A stretch of 64,000 bases of DNA, taken from JBDSKH01 sp050245915. Lineage in GTDB: Bacteria > Actinomycetota > Actinomycetes > Actinomycetales > Microbacteriaceae. This document shows, piece after piece, positions 14,942 to 24,107 of the stretch (positions are counted from its first letter, which is position 1; every line of letters starts with the position of its first letter). The stretch spans positions 1 to 64,000 of the forward strand of contig JBFWWZ010000005.1 of the NCBI GenBank assembly GCA_050245915.1. The letters are read 5' to 3'. The position numbers and the translations under genes were made by a program. Below the pieces are notes generated by a model that was given only the letters and a program-made list of their open reading frames with translations, searched no databases and was not told where the DNA came from.

Positions 14942-16039
14942 CTATCGCGGACCGATCCGATCGGCCGCGATCGCTCCCGCGCGCACCAGCCAGGCGAGCG
15001 CGTCCCGCTGAGCCACCTCCGGCGAGCCCGCGAGATCCGACAGCGAGATGGATGCCGCGGCACGTCCGCCGGGCAGCACCGGCACCGCATCCACCCGGCC
15101 CGCGATCACGACCACCTGGGTGCCGGCTCCCGCGATCCCGAGCGCATGCCCGACCACCTTGCCGCCGAGCGACGTGTGATCGAACCCGCCCTCGCCGAGG
15201 ATCACCAGGTCGGCGTCGGCCGCCGCCGCGATGAGACCGGTGAGCTCGGCGATCGCCGGTGCGCCCGGCACGATCTCCGCTCCCCACGCCGTCGAGAAGC
15301 CGAAGGCGGCACCGCCCGCCGCACCGGCGCCGGCGAGCCCGGGGTCGCCGCCGAGCTTCGCGGACCAGGCCGTCAGCGCACTCTCGAGTTCAGCCACCTC
15401 GGCGGGCCCGGCGCCCTTCTGCGGTGCGTACACGGCGGCGGCGCCACGGGGGCCGAGCAGAGGGTTGTCCACATCGGTGAGCAGGCGGACGCGGTGCGGC
15501 GCCGGGCGGAGCCCGGTGCGGTCCACGGCGGCGAGGGCGGCCAGGGCTCCGCCGCCGCGGCGCAGGGGGGCGCCCGCCGCATCCAGGAGCCGAAGGCCGA
15601 GCGCCTGCAGGGCGCCGGCTGCGCCGTCGGTGCTCGCGGACCCGCCGAGTCCGATCACCAGCGACATCGCGCCCGCGTCGAGCGCGGACCCGATGACCTC
15701 GCCGAGGCCGAACGTGGTCGCGCCGAGCGGATCGAGCCGAGCCATCAGCGGCAGGCCCGAGCTCTCCGCGAGCTCGACCACCGCCTCCCCGCCGGGGAGC
15801 TCGAGCCAGCGCGCGGTCACCGGCCGATCGTCCGGCCCCGTCACCTCCAGCTCGTGGAAACGCGCCCCCGCGACCGCCGGCGCGATGGCGTCGAGGGTGC
15901 CTTCGCCGCCGTCCGCCTGAGGGAGCAGCAGCAGATCGTCGCGGGGGCGCACGGAACGCCAGCCGTCGGCGATCGCCTCCGCCGCATCCGCTGCGCGTGC
16001 CGAGCCCTTGAACGAATCCGGGGCGATCACCACGCGCAT
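14942..16039 (-). CDS. Glycerate kinase (GarK/GlxK family)
   Basis: A 365-residue enzyme that phosphorylates glycerate with ATP, feeding glyoxylate or serine breakdown into glycolysis. It begins VVIAPDSFKGSARAADAAEA, has LPQADGGEGT near residue 45, GLGGSASTDGAAG in the middle and LGEGGFDHTSLGGK near the C-terminus, all family hallmarks. ATG 16039 lies 6 bases after TACGCT on the minus strand, a promoter embedded in the end of the MMPL gene. It may therefore be expressed separately, although it sits only four bases downstream of that gene. Confidence 0.9.
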   Translation of the reverse strand: MRVVIAPDSFKGSARAADAAEAIADGWRSVRPRDDLLLLPQADGGEGTLDAIAPAVAGARFHELEVTGPDDRPVTARWLELPGGEAVVELAESSGLPLMARLDPLGATTFGLGEVIGSALDAGAMSLVIGLGGSASTDGAAGALQALGLRLLDAAGAPLRRGGGALAALAAVDRTGLRPAPHRVRLLTDVDNPLLGPRGAAAVYAPQKGAGPAEVAELESALTAWSAKLGGDPGLAGAGAAGGAAFGFSTAWGAEIVPGAPAIAELTGLIAAAADADLVILGEGGFDHTSLGGKVVGHALGIAGAGTQVVVIAGRVDAVPVLPGGRAAASISLSDLAGSPEVAQRDALAWLVRAGAIAADRIGPR

Positions 16040-16043
16040 GGGG

Positions 16044-18404
16044 TCAGCGTACGGCGGCCGCCTCGCGCTGCTCGATGCCCGGGGCCACCTCGGCGTGCGC
16101 GCGTTCGAGCGCGGCACCCTCGACGTCGACATCCGGCAGGATGCGATCCAGCCACCGCGGCAGCCACCAGGCCTTGTCGCCGGCGAGGTGCATCAGCGCG
16201 GGCACGATGAGCATCCGGACCACGAACGCGTCGAACAGCACGCCGACCGCCAGCCCGAATCCGAGCGGCCGCACCATCGTGAGGTGCGAGAACACGAAGC
16301 CGCCGAACACCGACGCCATGATGATCGCCGCAGCGGTCACCACCGCGCGCCCGTTCCGCCGACCCGCCACGACGGCGGCCCGGGCCGGGGTGCCGTGCAC
16401 GTACGCCTCGCGCATTCCGGAGACCAGGAACAGTTGATAGTCCATGGCGAGCCCGAACAGCACGCCGATGATGATGATCGGCGCGAAGTTCAGGATGGGT
16501 CCCGGATCGTGCACGCCGAAGAGCTCGCCGGCCCAGCCCCACTGGAACACCGCGACGATCGCCCCGAGGGCGGCGAACAGCGACAGTACGAATCCGCCGG
16601 TCGCGATCAGCGGCACGAGCAGCGACCGGAACACCAGCGTCATGATCAGCAGCGACAGGCCGATGACGAGGCCGAGGTAGAGCGGCAGCACCCCGGCGAG
16701 TTTCGCCGAGATGTCGATGTTGCCGCTCGCCTGGCCGGCGACACCGATCTGGACGTCGCCGCCGAGGGTCGCGTGCTCGCGCAGGTCGTGCACGAGCTGC
16801 TCCGTCGACTCGCTCGACGGCCCGTCCGCCGGGACGACCTGGAAGGCGAGGAAGCCGCCGTCTGCGGAGGTGCCGACCGGCGCGACGGCGACCACGTCAT
16901 CCTGGCTCATCAGCCAGCCGGTGACCTCGGCCTGCAGCTCGGTGGCGTCTTCGTCGAAGACCGGCCGCTCGGGCTCGGCGACCACCAGGAGGGGTCCGTT
17001 CTGACCGGCGCCGAACTCCTGCGCCACCGCGGTGTACGCGCGGTACTGGGTGGAGTCCACCGGCTCGGAGGAGCCGTCCGGCAGGCCGAGCCGCATCGAG
17101 AGCGCCGGGATCGCGACGACGAGCAGGCCGATGACGGCCGCCGCGAGCACGCCGACGGCCACCGGGGTGCGCATGGCACGCAGCGGCCTGCCCGCCGGGG
17201 CGGCAGTGCGCTCACGGTCGCGGCGGGACAGCACGCGCGGGCCGATGAGCCGCAGCAGCGCCGGGGTGAGGGTCAGCGCGATCGCCACCGCGATGAGAAC
17301 GCAGGCAGCGCCGACGGTGCCCATCACGGCGAGGAACGGGATGCCCGACACGTTCAGGGCGAGCAGGGCGACCACCACGGTGAGCCCCGCGAAGAGCACC
17401 GCGTTGCCTGCCGTGCCGTTGGCGAGGCCGATCGACTCGCGCAGGGGCATGCCGGCCCGCAGCTGGCGGCGGTGCCGGTTGATGATGAACAGCGAGTAGT
17501 CGATGCCGACGGCGAGGCCGAGCATGACGCCGAGCACCGGGGTGACGGAGGTCATCTCGACGACCCCCGAGAAGGCGAGCGATCCGGCGACGCCGACTCC
17601 GACCCCGATCAGCGACGACACCAGCGGGATGAGGGTGGGCAGCAGGCTGCGCAGCATGACCACCAGCACGATGGCGGCGATGAGCACGCCGATGACCTCG
17701 CCCGGTCCGATGAGGCCGGAGAGCGAGTTCGCGATCTCGGAGGAGTAGTCGATGGTCACGCCGGGGATGCGCGCGTCGTCGAGGGCGGCGCTGACCTCGG
17801 CCTTCACGGCCGGGTCGAGGTCGAAGAGCTGATCGTGGAACACGACCATGCCGAGGGCCGTGGCGCCGTCCGACGAGACGGTGCGGATGTCGTGGGCGGC
17901 ATCCAGCAGCTGCTGTCCGAGCACGAGCTGGTGGCTCTGCGCATCGAGCTCGGCGAGCTGGGCGTCGACGGTGCCGGCGGGGGCGAGGGCGAGCTGCTGG
18001 CGCGCGGCGTCCAGCTGGGCCGTCGCGGCATCCAGTTGCTGCTGCTGCGCGTCGCGCTGGGTCTCGGTGGCGAAGGGATCGATGACCCGCTCGACGCCGT
18101 CGATGGCGGCGATGTCGTCGAGCAGCCCGGTGATGCTCGCGCGCTGGTCCGCGTCGAACGAGGAGCCGTCGGCGGTCTGGAAGACGACGGTGCCGGTGGC
18201 GCCGCCGAGGTCGGGCAGCTCGTCGCGCAGCTGGTCGTTGATCACCGCCGTGGGGGTGCCTGGGATGCTCAGCGACGAGGCGAGCCCGCCGCCGCTCAGC
18301 AGGAAGGCGCCGGCGGCGACGGCGAGCAGCACGAGCCAGCTGCCGATGACGGAGAGGGGGCGGCGCGCGGCGAGCATGCCGAGCCGGGAGAGCAGTTTCG
18401 CCAT
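16044..18404 (-). CDS. MMPL family RND-type transporter
   Basis: A 786-residue integral membrane protein with the MMPL two-repeat layout: one N-terminal helix (VIGSWLVLLAVAAGAFLL), a large periplasmic-type domain, five helices, then a second helix, second extracytoplasmic domain and five more helices. Typical motifs are GIDYSLFIINRHRRQLRAGM and GLAMDYQLFLVSGMREAYVH. Homologues export lipids, siderophores or drugs by proton exchange. ATG 18404 begins MAKLLSRLGMLAARRPLSV; longer frames extend into the promoter. It is divergent from a TetR repressor, its likely controller. Confidence 0.9.
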   Translation of the reverse strand: MAKLLSRLGMLAARRPLSVIGSWLVLLAVAAGAFLLSGGGLASSLSIPGTPTAVINDQLRDELPDLGGATGTVVFQTADGSSFDADQRASITGLLDDIAAIDGVERVIDPFATETQRDAQQQQLDAATAQLDAARQQLALAPAGTVDAQLAELDAQSHQLVLGQQLLDAAHDIRTVSSDGATALGMVVFHDQLFDLDPAVKAEVSAALDDARIPGVTIDYSSEIANSLSGLIGPGEVIGVLIAAIVLVVMLRSLLPTLIPLVSSLIGVGVGVAGSLAFSGVVEMTSVTPVLGVMLGLAVGIDYSLFIINRHRRQLRAGMPLRESIGLANGTAGNAVLFAGLTVVVALLALNVSGIPFLAVMGTVGAACVLIAVAIALTLTPALLRLIGPRVLSRRDRERTAAPAGRPLRAMRTPVAVGVLAAAVIGLLVVAIPALSMRLGLPDGSSEPVDSTQYRAYTAVAQEFGAGQNGPLLVVAEPERPVFDEDATELQAEVTGWLMSQDDVVAVAPVGTSADGGFLAFQVVPADGPSSESTEQLVHDLREHATLGGDVQIGVAGQASGNIDISAKLAGVLPLYLGLVIGLSLLIMTLVFRSLLVPLIATGGFVLSLFAALGAIVAVFQWGWAGELFGVHDPGPILNFAPIIIIGVLFGLAMDYQLFLVSGMREAYVHGTPARAAVVAGRRNGRAVVTAAAIIMASVFGGFVFSHLTMVRPLGFGLAVGVLFDAFVVRMLIVPALMHLAGDKAWWLPRWLDRILPDVDVEGAALERAHAEVAPGIEQREAAAVR

Positions 18405-18537
18405 GGCGGCGCCTTTCGTTCTGGGACGGTGTGGGGGCGCCGCGTCGAGCCGTGACCAGGTTATCCGACGCGTGTTGGAAAAAAGACGAATGTCGGCAAA
18501 CCCGAAGGTTGGGGGGAACGCCTGCGAGAATCGCGGC

Positions 18538-19095
18538 ATGGACCCCCGCGTCAGCCGAACGCTCGGCAGCCTCCAGCAGGCGCTGCTCGAGCTCGCGCGC
18601 GACCGCGAACTGAACGACATCGCGGTCGCCGACATCGTCGAGCGCGCCGGGGTCAACCGCAGCAGCTTCTACCAGCACTACCCCGACAAGGAGACACTGC
18701 TCGCCGACGCCCTCGACGCCGCCGTGGAGCGCGCCGGGGCTGAGCTGCCCGACCTCTCCGGCCCGATCGAGGGGCCGCCTGCGGCGCTGCTGTCGTACCT
18801 GCGCCACCTCGACGAGCACGCGGATGTCTACCGGCGCGTCCTCGGCGAGCACGGGTCGCCGGTCGTCACCGAGCGGCTGCGTTCGCGCATCGAGGCGGCG
18901 GTCAGCGAGACCATCCAGCAGTCGAGCGCCCACGTGTTCCAGGGGCTGCCGGTGGATGTCGTGGCGGCAGGGATCGCTGGCTCGGTGATGGGGGTGCTCA
19001 GCGCGTGGGTCACGCGCGACCCGCGGCCGTCGCCGGAGACCGCGGGGGAGTGGGTGTGGCGGATCCTGCTCGGGCCGACGGGGGTCTGGAGCTAG
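18538..19095 (+). CDS. TetR/AcrR family transcriptional regulator
   Basis: A 185-residue repressor with a TetR N-terminal HTH (LQQALLELARDRELNDIAVA, then RAGVNRSSFYQHYPDKETLL) and a TetR_C-type ligand domain (AALLSYLRHLDEHADVYRRV, later AGSVMGVLSAWV). ATG 18538 lies 6 bases after GAGAAT (18526-18531), which supports this start over ATG 18490. It is divergent from the MMPL transporter gene; the 133-base gap holds AT-rich sequence and an imperfect dyad around TCCGACGCGTGTTGGA. Repression of the MMPL exporter is the likely job. Confidence 0.87.
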   Translation: MDPRVSRTLGSLQQALLELARDRELNDIAVADIVERAGVNRSSFYQHYPDKETLLADALDAAVERAGAELPDLSGPIEGPPAALLSYLRHLDEHADVYRRVLGEHGSPVVTERLRSRIEAAVSETIQQSSAHVFQGLPVDVVAAGIAGSVMGVLSAWVTRDPRPSPETAGEWVWRILLGPTGVWS

Positions 19096-19133
19096 GCATC
19101 ACGGAAGCCGCGTTTGCCGCGACGAGGTACGAG

Positions 19134-19143
19134 GTATAACATC
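19134..19143 (+). promoter_or_regulatory. Promoter/GntR half-site of the nucleoside cluster
   Basis: GTATAACATC contains the -10 element (TATAAC) for the uridine phosphorylase operon. The same GTATAAC-RTC string, read on the plus strand, lies at 24052-24061 over the promoter of the GntR gene that closes the cluster. A shared recognition sequence for that regulator is plausible, but part of the match may only reflect a -10 box. Confidence 0.35.
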
Positions 19144-19178
19144 AGACTCGCCGCATCCCCAACGTCGAGGAGACACCC

Positions 19179-19943
19179 GTGAGCACCGTCGATAAGAGCA
19201 CCGTGGGCGTCGGCGAGCGCCAGTACCACATCGGGATCGCCCCCGGCGAGGTGTCCACGGTCGCGCTGCTGCCGGGAGACCCGTTCCGGGTGCCCCTCGT
19301 CGCCGAGTTCCTCACCGACGTGAAAGAGGTCGCGCACAACCGCGAGCACAAGACGATGACCGGGTACTACAAGGGCCGGCACATCACCGCCACGTCGACC
19401 GGCATGGGCTGCCCCTCCACCGCGATCGCCGTCGAAGAACTCATCCGCGTCGGGGTCACCTCCTTCATTCGCGTGGGATCGTCCGCCGGCCTGCAGGCCG
19501 GCGTGAACCCCGGGGACCTGCTGGTCAGCGAGGGCGCCCTGCGCAACGACGGCACGACGGCCGCCTACGTACACCACGGATTCCCGGCCGTCCCCGACCT
19601 CGGCATCGCGATGAGTCTCGCCGAGACCGCGCGCGAGCTGACCGCGGGCACCGACACCAAGGTGCACACCGGCATCAACGCCAGCGACGACGCCTTCTAC
19701 GCCGAGACCCCCGAGTGGATCGCCGAGCTCAACCGCATCGGCGTGCTGAACGTCGAGATGGAGAGCTCCGCGCTCTACGTCGTCGCCCGGCTGCGCGGCG
19801 TCCGCGCCGGCATGATCTGCTCCACCTCGAGCAACCTGATCGACGGCGCGAGCCTGTACTCCGGCATCAAGGAGAAGCTGAAGTCCGGCTGGATGCTGAG
19901 CATCGAGGCGGCGCTCGAGACCGCGGTGCGCCTGGAGCTCTGA
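19179..19943 (+). CDS. udp: Uridine phosphorylase-type nucleoside phosphorylase
   Basis: A 254-residue NP-I family phosphorylase that splits nucleosides with phosphate to free base and ribose-1-phosphate. Family motifs are LLPGDPFRVPLVAEFL (phosphate loop), TGMGCPSTAIAVEELI, IRVGSSAGLQ and the ribose-binding VEMESSALY. Length and motifs fit uridine phosphorylase better than the trimeric purine enzyme. Start GTG 19179 follows GAGGAGA. It leads a run with adenosine deaminase, a BMP-type binding protein and an MFS transporter, so the cluster probably salvages nucleosides under the GntR regulator at 24045. Confidence 0.9.
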   Translation: MSTVDKSTVGVGERQYHIGIAPGEVSTVALLPGDPFRVPLVAEFLTDVKEVAHNREHKTMTGYYKGRHITATSTGMGCPSTAIAVEELIRVGVTSFIRVGSSAGLQAGVNPGDLLVSEGALRNDGTTAAYVHHGFPAVPDLGIAMSLAETARELTAGTDTKVHTGINASDDAFYAETPEWIAELNRIGVLNVEMESSALYVVARLRGVRAGMICSTSSNLIDGASLYSGIKEKLKSGWMLSIEAALETAVRLEL

Positions 19944-19948
19944 CCCCG

Positions 19949-20914
19949 ATGCTCATCGACCTGCACAGCCACCTCGAGGGACGCGTCCGTCCCCAGACGG
20001 CGGCCGAGCTCGCCCGCGACCTCGGCGTGCCCGAGCCCGCCGGCGGCTGGGAGCAGGCGATCCGGCTCGAAGGCCCCGCCGACCTCACCGTCTATCTGAC
20101 GAAGGTCGCCTCCACGTATCCGCTCTTCCGTTCGCTCGCCGCGGTCGAGCGCATCGCCCGCGAGGCGGTGCAGGATGCGGCGGCAGCCGGCCTGGACTAC
20201 CTCGAGCTGCGCTTCGGCCCGGCCACCCACACCGACACCGACCGGGGGATCGGCGACGTCACCTCCGCCGTCGCCGCCGGCATGCGCGCGGGATCGCAGG
20301 AGACCGGGATGCCGAGCGGCGCGGTCGTGGCGGCGCTGCGGCACCACTCGCCCGAGGTCAACGAAGCGGTCGCCCGCGCCGCCGCCGGCGCCGCCGGGGA
20401 TGTGATCGTCGGATTCGACCTGGCGGGGGACGAGTTGCTGTTCCCCGAGCTCGAGCCGCACGCCCCCGCCTTCGAGATCGCGCGGGCCGCCGGTCTCGGG
20501 ATCACCTGCCACGCCGCGGAGGCGGCCCCGGCATCCGCCGCTCGCGAGGCCGTCGAGCTTCTCGGCGCGAGCCGGATCGGTCACGGCGCGCACGTCGCCG
20601 ACGACCCCGACGTGCTGCGGTGGTGCGCGGAGGCGGGGGTGGTGATCGAGGTGTGCCCGACCTCCAACTGGTACACCGGCGCGATCCCCGAGATCTCCGC
20701 GCACCCCGCGCCCGTGTTCCGCGACGCGGGCATCCGCGTCGTCCTCGGCGACGACAACCCGATGCAGACCGGTTCGGCGCTCGCGGACGAACGCGGCGTC
20801 CTCGCCGACCGCCTCGGCTGGACCCCGGCCGCCCTCGCCGCCCTCGACCGCGACTCCGTCGATACGGCGTTCCTCCATCCCGCGCAGCGCGAGGCGCTGC
20901 TCGCCCGCCTCTGA
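19949..20914 (+). CDS. Adenosine deaminase family protein
   Basis: A 321-residue amidohydrolase of the ADA family, which deaminates adenosine to inosine using one zinc. Catalytic motifs are HSHLEG (first two metal histidines), ITCHAAEA (His plus catalytic Glu), SRIGHG and VLGDDNPMQ, in place of the commoner TDDP at the last Asp ligand. ATG 19949 is 5 bases after the udp stop, so the genes are co-transcribed. Together with udp it would feed purine and pyrimidine bases into salvage. Exact substrate (adenosine versus a modified nucleoside or adenine) is not settled by sequence. Confidence 0.87.
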   Translation: MLIDLHSHLEGRVRPQTAAELARDLGVPEPAGGWEQAIRLEGPADLTVYLTKVASTYPLFRSLAAVERIAREAVQDAAAAGLDYLELRFGPATHTDTDRGIGDVTSAVAAGMRAGSQETGMPSGAVVAALRHHSPEVNEAVARAAAGAAGDVIVGFDLAGDELLFPELEPHAPAFEIARAAGLGITCHAAEAAPASAAREAVELLGASRIGHGAHVADDPDVLRWCAEAGVVIEVCPTSNWYTGAIPEISAHPAPVFRDAGIRVVLGDDNPMQTGSALADERGVLADRLGWTPAALAALDRDSVDTAFLHPAQREALLARL

Positions 20915-20944
20915 CCCGTCCCACCCACCCCACAGGAGAGAAAA

Positions 20945-22036
20945 ATGCAACGACGCATCACAGCATTGGTCGGTCTCGCGGCGCTGTCCGCGCTCACCCT
21001 CAGCGCCTGCGGCGCCGCACCCGCCGAGAGCGGGGGTGACGGCTCCGGCAGCGACTTCCTGCCGTGCGCGGTCTCCGACCTCACCGGCTTCGACGACAAG
21101 GACTTCAACGAGCTGACGTACACCGGCGTCAAGGAGGCCGCCGATGAGATCGGCGTCGAGCCGAAGGCCGCCGAGTCCGCCTCGGAAGACCAGTACGACA
21201 GCAACATCGCCAACCTGGTCGCGGAGGACTGCGATCTCATCGTCACCGTCGGCTTCGCCCTCGCCAACGCGACACGGGATGCCGCACAGGACAACCCGGA
21301 CGTGGACTTCGCGCTGATCGACAGCGTCGTCACCAACGACGACTTCAGCACGCTCGTGCTCGACAACGTCAAGCCGGTGCTCTTCGACACCGCGCAGGCC
21401 GCGGTGCTCGCGGGGTACCTCGCCGCCGGGGCCTCGGAGACGGGCGTGGTCGGCACCTACGGCGGCATGCCGTTCCCCTCGGTGACGATCTTCATGGACG
21501 GCTACGCCGACGGCGTGGCCCACTACAACGAGGTGCACGGCACCACCGTGACCGTCGTCGGCTGGGACAAGGCGGCGCAGAACGGCACGTTCGTCGGCAG
21601 CTTCGACGACCAGGTCGCGGCGAAGACGATCACCGAGAACCTGCTCGACCAGGGCGCCGACGTGATCATGCCGGTCGCGGGCACCCTCTTCAAGGCCAGC
21701 GTCGAGGCGATCAAGGACGGCGGCGGCGAGCAGGCCATCATCGGCGTGAACTCCGACGTCTACAACGTGGCGCCCGAGGATTCGGCCTACTACCTGACCT
21801 CGGTGATGAAGAACCTCACCACCGCGGCCAAGGAGGTCACCCTCGCGGCGGCGAACGGCGACTTCGACAACACGCCCTACATCGGCACCCTCGAGAACGG
21901 CGGCGTCGACATCGCACCGTCGCACGACTGGGAGTCGAAGCTCGACCCGGCACTGCTCGACGAGGTCGCGCAGCTGAAGGCGGACATCATCTCCGGCGCC
22001 TTCACCGTCGACTCGCCCTCCTCGCCGAAGGCCTGA
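20945..22036 (+). CDS. BMP family ABC transporter substrate-binding lipoprotein
   Basis: A 363-residue lipoprotein: signal peptide ending LSAC (Cys22), then a BMP/Med-type periplasmic binding fold (SDLTGFDDKDFNELTYTGVK, VTVGFALANATRDAA, GTYGGMPFPSVTIFMDGYAD, IIGVNSDVY). BMP proteins bind purine or pyrimidine nucleosides outside the membrane for an ABC importer. No ATPase or permease genes are adjacent, so partners must be elsewhere or the MFS gene next door does the transport. It follows adenosine deaminase by 30 bases, with a GGAGAG ribosome site. Confidence 0.9.
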   Translation: MQRRITALVGLAALSALTLSACGAAPAESGGDGSGSDFLPCAVSDLTGFDDKDFNELTYTGVKEAADEIGVEPKAAESASEDQYDSNIANLVAEDCDLIVTVGFALANATRDAAQDNPDVDFALIDSVVTNDDFSTLVLDNVKPVLFDTAQAAVLAGYLAAGASETGVVGTYGGMPFPSVTIFMDGYADGVAHYNEVHGTTVTVVGWDKAAQNGTFVGSFDDQVAAKTITENLLDQGADVIMPVAGTLFKASVEAIKDGGGEQAIIGVNSDVYNVAPEDSAYYLTSVMKNLTTAAKEVTLAAANGDFDNTPYIGTLENGGVDIAPSHDWESKLDPALLDEVAQLKADIISGAFTVDSPSSPKA

Positions 22037-22040
22037 GTCG

Positions 22041-23276
22041 ATGCCGACCGGGCGTCTGCGCGCCGACGCGCAGGCGTTCGGTCGGCTGACCGGCTGGAGC
22101 TACTTCCCGATCGCCTTCGCCGGGCGCCTGCCGTTCGCGATGATGATCGTCGGCGTGCTGACCCTGGTCGCGACGGCACGAGGCTCGGTGGCGGAGGCCG
22201 GAGTGGTGGCCGCCGCCGCCGGCATCGGAACGGCTGCCTGCGGCCCCGGCATCGGGGCGCTCGCCGACCGCGCCGGTCAGCGCACGGTGCTGATCCTGGT
22301 GAGCGTGGTCAGCATCCTGGCCGGCGCCGGGATGCTCATCGCGGTGGCGGCGGCTGCGCCGCTCATCGTGCTGGTGGCCGTCGCCGTCGTCCTCGGCGGG
22401 AGCACCCCGCAGGTGTCGCCGTTCTCGCGCTCGCGCCTGGTCGCTTTCGCGTCGCTCGCCGCGACCGCCGAGCGGCGCGCTCGGGCGACCTCGTATGTGA
22501 TGAGTTACGAGTCGATCGCCGACGAGGCGTCGTTCGTGCTCGGGCCGGTGCTCGTGGGGCTGCTGACCGCCCTGGTGCACCCGGCCGCTCCGTTGATCGT
22601 CGCGATGGCGCTGACCGCGACCGCGGTGATCGCGTTCGCGCTGCGCAGCGCCCCGGCGATGCGGGATGCCGCGACCGCCGGTGCGGGGAGGGTGGCCCAC
22701 CAGCGCCTCGGCTCCCTGTTGCGCACCGGGCGCATCCCGCTGCTGATCGCGGCGATGTTCCTCGTCGGCGGCGTCTTCGGGTCGACCCTGACCGCGGTGA
22801 CCGCGTTCATGCGCGAGCGCGGTCAGGTCGAGGAGGCAGGGGTGGTGTACGGCGCGATGAGCGTCGGCGCGATCCTGGTCGCGCTTGCGGTCGCGGCGCT
22901 TCCGGCGCGGTTCACGCTCGCGGCACGCTGGCCCGTGTTCGCGATCCTCGGCGTCGCGGGCGGTGCCGCGCTGGCGCTCAGCGGATCCCTGATCGCGCTG
23001 GTGCCCGCCCTCGCCCTCAGCGGCTGCGGGGTCGGGGCGGTCCTGGTGACCCTGTTCAGCCTGGGTGCGGAGGCCGCCCCGGCCGGCCGTGCGACGACCG
23101 TCCTCACCGCGCTGCAGAGCACGCTGGTCGTCGGTCAGGCCGTCGTGACCGCACTCGGCGGGGCGCTGGTCGACACGTTCGGCTCCTCCGCCGGCTTCTG
23201 GGTGGCCGCGGCCCTGGTGGCCCTGCTGCTCGTGCTCGGGCTGATCAACGGCCGCCGGCGAACGTCCACTGCGTGA
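22041..23276 (+). CDS. MFS transporter
   Basis: A 411-residue major facilitator protein with about twelve hydrophobic helices. The loop GALADRAGQRTVLILVSVVS between helices 2 and 3 is the family signature. It starts 4 bases after the BMP lipoprotein and is presumably co-transcribed; nucleoside or base transport is an inference from context only. Its 3' end overlaps the convergent GntR regulator by 32 bases, so transcription of the two may interfere. Confidence 0.87.
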   Translation: MPTGRLRADAQAFGRLTGWSYFPIAFAGRLPFAMMIVGVLTLVATARGSVAEAGVVAAAAGIGTAACGPGIGALADRAGQRTVLILVSVVSILAGAGMLIAVAAAAPLIVLVAVAVVLGGSTPQVSPFSRSRLVAFASLAATAERRARATSYVMSYESIADEASFVLGPVLVGLLTALVHPAAPLIVAMALTATAVIAFALRSAPAMRDAATAGAGRVAHQRLGSLLRTGRIPLLIAAMFLVGGVFGSTLTAVTAFMRERGQVEEAGVVYGAMSVGAILVALAVAALPARFTLAARWPVFAILGVAGGAALALSGSLIALVPALALSGCGVGAVLVTLFSLGAEAAPAGRATTVLTALQSTLVVGQAVVTALGGALVDTFGSSAGFWVAAALVALLLVLGLINGRRRTSTA

Positions 23277-24045
23277 CGCCGAGGTGCGCGAACGTCGGCG
23301 GGATCGCCGACTTGGAGATGTAGGCGGGGACACCGGACAGGTCGGCCGTCTGGGTCAGCACCAGGAGCGGGTCCGATGGCTTGATGTCGAGGTGCGCCGC
23401 ACGGGTCGGCCCGGCGAGGCTCGCGGTGATGCGGCACTGCCCGGCGGTGAACGGCGCGCCGACCCGTCCGGTCAGCGCGCTGAGCAGGGTCGCCTGCTCG
23501 CGTCCGGCGTCGGCGAGCTCGCGGGCCACCGGCTCGCTGAGCGTTGCGAGGTAGCGCTCGACCGGCATGTACTCCTGCACGAGCGCGGCGGGCACGCCGT
23601 CGCGGATGACGACGCTCTCGCGGAACCAGAACTCGGCGCTGCTCTCGAGGCCCAGCAGGTCGGAGACGAAGTCGGTCACGGCCTGCTTCTGGAATTCGAT
23701 GACGCGGACGTCGACGCGGGTGCCCGGCTCGGCGAAGAGGTTCTCGAAGGGCTGGAACGCGTCGAGTCCTTCGTGCGGGATGGTGTCGGCCACGAACCGG
23801 CCGACGCCGCGCCGCGTGACGATGAGACCGTCCTCTTCGAGCAGCATGAGGGCCTCCCGCACGACCGTGCGGCTGACCCCCAGCGAGATGCACAGCTCGG
23901 TCTCGCGCGGCAGCAGGTCGCCGGTCGGCAGGATGCCGGTGCGGATGCCTCGCGAGATGCGGGAGTAGACCGCGACGCGGAGGGGCTGGCCCGGCGAGGT
24001 CAGAAGCGGCTGCGCGAGGTATTCGGCGCTCTCGATGGTGGGCAC
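23245..24045 (-). CDS. GntR family (HutC/UTRA-type) transcriptional regulator
   Basis: A 266-residue regulator. The N-terminal winged helix reads YSRISRGIRTGILPTGDLLP, then ELCISLGVSRTVVREALMLL. The C-terminal part (WFRESVVIRDGVPAALVQEY ... CRITASLAGPTRAAHL) is a UTRA ligand domain. Start choice: GTG 24045 lies 5 bases after TATACT on the minus strand and gives VPTIESAEYL, whereas ATG 24069 would overlap the promoter. It closes the nucleoside cluster, and its promoter shares GTATAAC-RTC with that of udp, so it probably represses the cluster until a nucleoside-derived ligand binds. Confidence 0.87.
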   Translation of the reverse strand: MPTIESAEYLAQPLLTSPGQPLRVAVYSRISRGIRTGILPTGDLLPRETELCISLGVSRTVVREALMLLEEDGLIVTRRGVGRFVADTIPHEGLDAFQPFENLFAEPGTRVDVRVIEFQKQAVTDFVSDLLGLESSAEFWFRESVVIRDGVPAALVQEYMPVERYLATLSEPVARELADAGREQATLLSALTGRVGAPFTAGQCRITASLAGPTRAAHLDIKPSDPLLVLTQTADLSGVPAYISKSAIPPTFAHLGVTQWTFAGGR

Positions 24046-24107
24046 AGGGAAGTATAACGTCGCACCCATCGGTCGGGGTGGACGACGCGGAACCGTAGGA
24101 TCGAGGG

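Noticed and set aside
16008..18455. An 815-codon open frame on the plus strand opposite the MMPL transporter
   Set aside because: The frame is His/Asp/Glu/Arg-rich, without helices or motifs, and is the usual by-product of high GC in the third-position-complement frame. The minus strand carries a clear MMPL protein.
19775..21925. A 716-codon minus-strand frame opposite adenosine deaminase and the BMP lipoprotein
   Set aside because: Composition is of shadow type, and both plus-strand genes have complete family motifs and a lipobox.
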